A stretch of 64,000 nt of DNA from Nocardia jejuensis NBRC 103114. Lineage in GTDB: Bacteria; Actinomycetota; Actinomycetes; Mycobacteriales; Mycobacteriaceae. The translations under genes and the position numbers were made by a program. The notes under the pieces are model-generated. The model had not been told where the DNA came from. It was given only the letters and a program-made list of their open reading frames with translations, and did not search any database. Positions 60,591 through 64,000 of this stretch are shown in pieces. The stretch covers positions 1 through 64,000 of the forward strand of contig NZ_BDBU01000056.1 in the NCBI RefSeq assembly GCF_001613145.1. The letters run 5' to 3'. Numbering within the stretch: position 1 is the stretch's first letter; each line of letters starts with the position of its first letter.

Positions 60591-60979
60591 GACCTCCAGG
60601 CTAGCCGTCCCGCCTCCCCGGGAATTCAGCGCACAGCCCGGGAGCCGCCGACCGTCGTGCACACGTACGAACGGCTGGGCGACTACCGATTTCGGACGTA
60701 CCCCGTGAGTCACCCCGACCGGTGCGAAATCAGTTGCCACTCCGGCATTCGAAGGGAATCGGGCGTTGCGACGTCGGTGACCCGACGCCGATCAGGCAGC
60801 CGGGTCCGCGATGGGATCGAGCGGCTCGATACGAACCGCTCCACCGCGCGGGCGTCGCGGCGCTGCCACAGGTCGGCTGCAGGCGTGTGATCAGGGTGAG
60901 AACGCGCTGGAGTGCCGGCCCGCCACCGAAGGTCGGCCCACCGGTCCGCCAGTTCGCGCAGGCGCTCTCCCGGATCGGG
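60591..60979. other. Gap of 389 bp without a recognisable gene
   Basis: Open frames exist on both strands here but lack start signals, family features and consistent codon bias. It presumably holds the proC promoter. No repeat or strong hairpin was seen. Confidence 0.5.
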
Positions 60980-61894
60980 TCAGCGCGGCTGGGGAACCAG
61001 GGCGAGCTGGCGGCTCTGGGCGATGATCGCACCGGTGGAATCGACGACGATCTGGTCTTCGTCGAACATGCGGCCGCCTACCTCACGGCTGACGGCGATG
61101 ACGCGGAGCCAACCGGGGGCCGGGCGGCGACGCAGATAGGTGGTCATCTGAACCGTTGGGGCCCAACCGAAATGGCCGAGGTTCATCGGGACCGGCGGGC
61201 TCATGTCGGCGGCCATCATGGCAAAGAAGGCGGAGACGTCGGGGTCCTGCTCGTCACCGGCGAGCGGCCGAATCCACAGGCGCAGACGGGGTTCGGACTT
61301 CTCGCCGGACAGGAAGCGCGCCCACTCGGGATCGATGGCGACCGAAGAGCCCTGTGCCACATGGACGATCTTGCCCATCGGGTTCTCGTCGTCGTAGGCC
61401 TGGGCGTGCGCGGGCGGTTCGGCGGGCATGTCCCCGGCATGGTCCGCGGAGTAGGCCGGGTCGGTGTCGTCGAGGTGGCTGAAGGTGAACGCGGTGTGCA
61501 CCAGGGTGCGGCCGTTCTGGATCAGGCTCGCGTCCACGAGGCAGATCTGGCGGCCGAGCTTGCGGGTGCGGACCTCGTACTCGACCTCGCCCGCATCGGG
61601 TGCGCCGAGGAAGTCGGTGCTCGCGGCGATCGGGAACATGGCGGCCTGTTCGGGGGTCCCGCCCTGTTCGGCGATGGTGCGGCGCAGCCATTCGGTGGCC
61701 GCGGCCGCGCTCCCGGCGACCATGGTGCCGCCGTGCAGCTTCTTGCCGATGGTCCAGGTCGGGTCGATATGGCCCGCGTAGCGGCCGACGCCCGGGGCCT
61801 GCGAGGGCAGCTCGGTCACCGCGCACACGCGGCTGAACGGCGCGTCACCGGCATCGACGTGCTGCTCGCGTTCGACGATCGACTCCGTTGTCAT
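60980..61894 (-). CDS. Acyl-CoA thioesterase-like protein (double hotdog), Rv0499-like
   Basis: The 304-residue protein has two hotdog halves. The first includes RYAGHIDPTWTIGKKLHGGT and FPIAASTDFLGAPDAGEVEY; the second includes MNLGHFGWAPTVQMTTYLRR and GGRMFDEDQIVVDSTGAIIAQ. It probably hydrolyses acyl-CoA; chain length is unknown. GGAGAGG supports the ATG. It corresponds by position to Rv0499. Confidence 0.85.
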   Translation of the reverse strand: MTTESIVEREQHVDAGDAPFSRVCAVTELPSQAPGVGRYAGHIDPTWTIGKKLHGGTMVAGSAAAATEWLRRTIAEQGGTPEQAAMFPIAASTDFLGAPDAGEVEYEVRTRKLGRQICLVDASLIQNGRTLVHTAFTFSHLDDTDPAYSADHAGDMPAEPPAHAQAYDDENPMGKIVHVAQGSSVAIDPEWARFLSGEKSEPRLRLWIRPLAGDEQDPDVSAFFAMMAADMSPPVPMNLGHFGWAPTVQMTTYLRRRPAPGWLRVIAVSREVGGRMFDEDQIVVDSTGAIIAQSRQLALVPQPR

Positions 61895-62004
61895 CGGCAG
61901 GTCCTCTCCTCCGTGTTTTGTACAGCGTACGAGCGGAGGGCCCGGTATTCGGTCACTCGGTGGGATGAATCACTGCCCGCATGCGGATCGAACCCGCGGC
62001 GACT

Positions 62005-62327
62005 CCGACCGGTTCCGACGACACGACGCCGACCAGTTCCGACGGCACGACGCCGACCAGTTCCGACGGCACGACATCGACCGGTCCCGACGGCACCAAC
62101 ACCGACCGGTTCCGACGGCACGACATCGACCGGTCCCGACGGCACCAACACCGACCGGTTCCGACGACACGACATCGACGGGTCCCCGACGACGCGACGA
62201 CGCGATGCCGACCAGTGCCGACCGCACGATGCCGACCAGTGCCAACGGCATGACGCCGACCAGTGCCGACCGCACGACGCCGACCAGTGCCAACGGCATG
62301 ACGCCGACCAGTATCGACGGCACGACG
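62005..62327. repeat. 24-bp tandem repeat, about 13 copies
   Basis: The unit begins CCGACCAGTTCCGACGGC and is 24 bp, with two 25-bp copies and one of 33 bp. Higher-order pairs are visible: a 49-bp dimer occurs twice near 62102-62150 and a 48-bp dimer twice near 62208-62303. The array lies downstream of the TIM-barrel gene and upstream of the thioesterase gene, both on the minus strand. The remaining gap holds no gene. Confidence 0.92.
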
Positions 62328-62373
62328 CGATACCGCTGCGGCACAACGCGATACCGAGGCGTGGCGGCGCGAG

Positions 62374-63300
62374 TCAGCCGCGCACCGCGCCCGACGGTTC
62401 GGGGGTGGGCGCCGGGGTCAGACCGTTGAGGTGCTGGCGGGCGAACACCAGTGCGCGATTGAGCATGGCGGCGCGATCCATGGTGGTGCGCGCCATCTGG
62501 GTGTTCACCTCGATCACCGCCTGACCGTCGAAACCCTTGTCCAGCAACGCCGCACACAGTTCCGCGACCGGCTGGGTGCCCTCGCCCGGAATCAGATGCT
62601 CGTCGTGCGCCGCGCCGCGGCCGTCGGCCAGATGCAGGTGCGTCAGACCCGAACCCATGCGTTCGGCCAGCGCCAGCGGATCCACGCCCGCCGTGGCGGT
62701 GTGCGAGGTGTCCAGCGTGTAGTGCCGGAAACCGACGTCGGTGGGGTCGTACGAGGGGCTGAAGGTGGTGATGGCCGGGCCGGGCCGGCCACCGCGCCGC
62801 TCCAGCCGGCGGATCGAGCCGTCGCCGCGGAACAGCGTGTCCGCGCGCATGGGGAACATGTTCTCCACCGCGACGGCCACCGGGCTCGAACTCTCCAATT
62901 CGGCCACCTGCTTCGCGAAACCGTCCGCGTAGCGGCGCTGCCAGCGGAACGGCGGATGCACCACCACGGTGGCCGCGCCGAGCGCCTCGGCGGTGTGCAC
63001 GCTGCGGGTGAGCTTCGCGATCGGGTCCGCCCCCCAGACCCGTTGCGAGATCAGCAGACACGGCGCGTGCACCGCGAGCACCGGAATCGAATACTTGTGC
63101 GCGTACTGCTGCACGGTGGAGATGCTCTGACTGGCGGGCTCGGCCCACACCATCAGTTCGACACCGTCGTAGCCGAGTTCGGCCGCGTAGCGGAACGCCG
63201 CCTCGGTGTTCTCCGGATACACGGACGCGGTGGAGAGTCCGACCCGGACTTCCCCTCGCTCCGCACGGTTTTCGGAATGCGCCCCCTGCGCTTGCGCCAT
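62374..63300 (-). CDS. Sugar phosphate isomerase/epimerase-like TIM-barrel protein, Rv0498-like
   Basis: The 308-residue protein has the AP endonuclease 2/xylose isomerase-like barrel: VRVGLSTASVYPENTEAAFR, LGYDGVELMVWAEPASQS, VLAVHAPCLLISQRVWG, VAVENMFPMRADTLFRGD, YTLDTSHTATAGVDPLALA and LTHLHLADGRGAAHDEH. The histidines and acids for divalent metals are present. The substrate is unknown. The ATG at 63300 is preferred over a GTG at 63309. Only about 20 bp separate it from the membrane-protein gene upstream, so they are co-transcribed, as Rv0497-Rv0498. Confidence 0.87.
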   Translation of the reverse strand: MAQAQGAHSENRAERGEVRVGLSTASVYPENTEAAFRYAAELGYDGVELMVWAEPASQSISTVQQYAHKYSIPVLAVHAPCLLISQRVWGADPIAKLTRSVHTAEALGAATVVVHPPFRWQRRYADGFAKQVAELESSSPVAVAVENMFPMRADTLFRGDGSIRRLERRGGRPGPAITTFSPSYDPTDVGFRHYTLDTSHTATAGVDPLALAERMGSGLTHLHLADGRGAAHDEHLIPGEGTQPVAELCAALLDKGFDGQAVIEVNTQMARTTMDRAAMLNRALVFARQHLNGLTPAPTPEPSGAVRG

Positions 63301-63319
63301 ATGCCCCACTGCTCCCTGC

Positions 63320-64000
63320 TCAGTTCGTACTGAGTAGAAAGGCTAGCGGTCCGAGCGTCACAAAGACTCCCACGACGACGGCAATCACAGTGCTGAAGAT
63401 GTCGTCGGTGCGACGCAGAACTCGCACCAGCGCCACCAGACCGAGGATCACGATCATCGCCAGGGCCAGGGCAACCCACGGGAGCATTTCCCACATGCGC
63501 TCGAAACCCTTGAACAGCAACATTCCGGCCACCGCGGCGCCGGTGCTCTGCCCCGCCAGCACGAGCCACTGGCGGCGGTTCTCCTCGTCGTCGGAACGAC
63601 TCGGGCCGCGCGACTTCGACGGGGCCGGGCGCATCTTGGTCGCGACCCGGCCGGCGGCCGCGGACAACCGGCCGACCAGGGACTCCCCGGGCTCGTCGTC
63701 GTAGTCGTCGTCGTAGTCGTCGAGGGGTTCGTAGAAATCGGTGAGCTGATCGTCCGGATCGGGCTCGACGACGCCGCCGCGCCGACGGGAGCCACCGGCC
63801 CGGCGTTTGCCACCGGAACGCGAATCATGCTGGACGCGTTGGTCTTCGCGGTCCCTCGCATCCCGGAGCAGATCACCGGCAACCGTCTCACCGGAGACCA
63901 GCTGCATATCCTCGTCCGGATGCTGCCAGGCGGTGGTCGGTACATTCGCCTGATCCCGGGGAGCCTGATCTCGGGGAGCGGGTTCGGGCTCCGGACGTCT
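63320..64000 (-). CDS. Membrane protein, Rv0497-like, cut by the window end
   Basis: The reading frame continues past 64000, so the N terminus is missing. The visible part has a Pro/Gln-rich segment, MQLVSGETVAGDLLRDARDR, a basic stretch, an acidic Asp/Tyr run (EPLDDYDDDYDDEPGESLVG) and three membrane segments near the C terminus (WVALALAMIVILGLVALVRV is one). This layout matches Rv0497. An internal ATG at 63907 is not taken as the start because coding-like sequence continues upstream of it. Function unknown. Confidence 0.8.
   Translation of the reverse strand, partial: RRPEPEPAPRDQAPRDQANVPTTAWQHPDEDMQLVSGETVAGDLLRDARDREDQRVQHDSRSGGKRRAGGSRRRGGVVEPDPDDQLTDFYEPLDDYDDDYDDEPGESLVGRLSAAAGRVATKMRPAPSKSRGPSRSDDEENRRQWLVLAGQSTGAAVAGMLLFKGFERMWEMLPWVALALAMIVILGLVALVRVLRRTDDIFSTVIAVVVGVFVTLGPLAFLLSTN

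Noticed and set aside
61970..63148. Reverse-strand frame running from the 24-bp array into the TIM-barrel gene in another frame
   Set aside because: It overlaps the well-supported TIM-barrel gene on the same strand in a different frame, and its C-terminal part is only the repeat array.

Overview
The window is chromosomal DNA of a high-GC, mycolic-acid-type actinobacterium, most likely a Nocardia. The evidence is the strong G/C bias at third codon positions, the menaquinone, haem and cytochrome-c maturation genes in the order familiar from Mycobacterium tuberculosis (roughly Rv0497 to Rv0561, here inverted), a secreted esterase of the antigen 85 type of fold, and a nitrate reductase fused to a sulfite-reductase-type flavoprotein. 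No rRNA, tRNA, insertion sequence, prophage or CRISPR array was recognised. Gene equivalences to M. tuberculosis come from memory of protein families and gene order, not from a search.

Layout. Positions 1-9,630 hold menJ, an AraC regulator, a VOC protein, menG and a 1,538-residue nitrate reductase/flavoprotein fusion. Positions 9,780-14,102 are accessory: esterase, aldo/keto reductase with a divergent TetR regulator, a DinB-like protein and two small unknown proteins. Positions 14,279-22,503 hold menD, an iron-regulated siderophore-interacting protein, menB, a VOC protein, the phosphate transporter gene pitA, two small proteins and menE. Positions 22,516-30,548 hold an alpha/beta hydrolase with a divergent TetR regulator, a DrrAB-type ABC exporter and a giant SARP/AfsR-type regulator. 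Positions 30,788-37,298 hold an SRPBCC protein, menA, a holin-like membrane protein, an HTH plus Clp-N gene pair, an XRE/MmyB-type regulator, a CysK2-like enzyme and a BldC-type regulator.

Positions 37,444-45,063 form one tight reverse-strand operon, hemL - histidine phosphatase - tlpA - ccdA - resB - ccsB, which links haem synthesis to cytochrome c maturation. Positions 46,258-54,947 continue haem synthesis (rex-hemA-hemC-hemD, then hemB and small membrane proteins). Rex, with a near-consensus Rex box in its own promoter, ties this to NADH/NAD+ balance. Positions 55,221-64,000 hold a glutaredoxin-like gene, serB1, an acyltransferase with an epimerase, the tiny ribosomal protein bS22, an excisionase-like HTH protein, proC, a thioesterase, a TIM-barrel protein and a membrane protein cut by the window end.

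The functional theme is the respiratory chain: menaquinone (menA, B, D, E, G, J), haem (hemA, B, C, D, L), cytochrome c assembly, and redox- and iron-sensing regulation. The strongest regulatory observation is a pair of GTCAA-N6-TTGAC palindromes on an apparently leaderless promoter for the HTH/Clp-N operon. The second theme is repeat expansion: minisatellites sit in at least five intergenic regions, including a 22-copy array of a 13-bp unit, and long low-complexity inserts occur inside at least three proteins.
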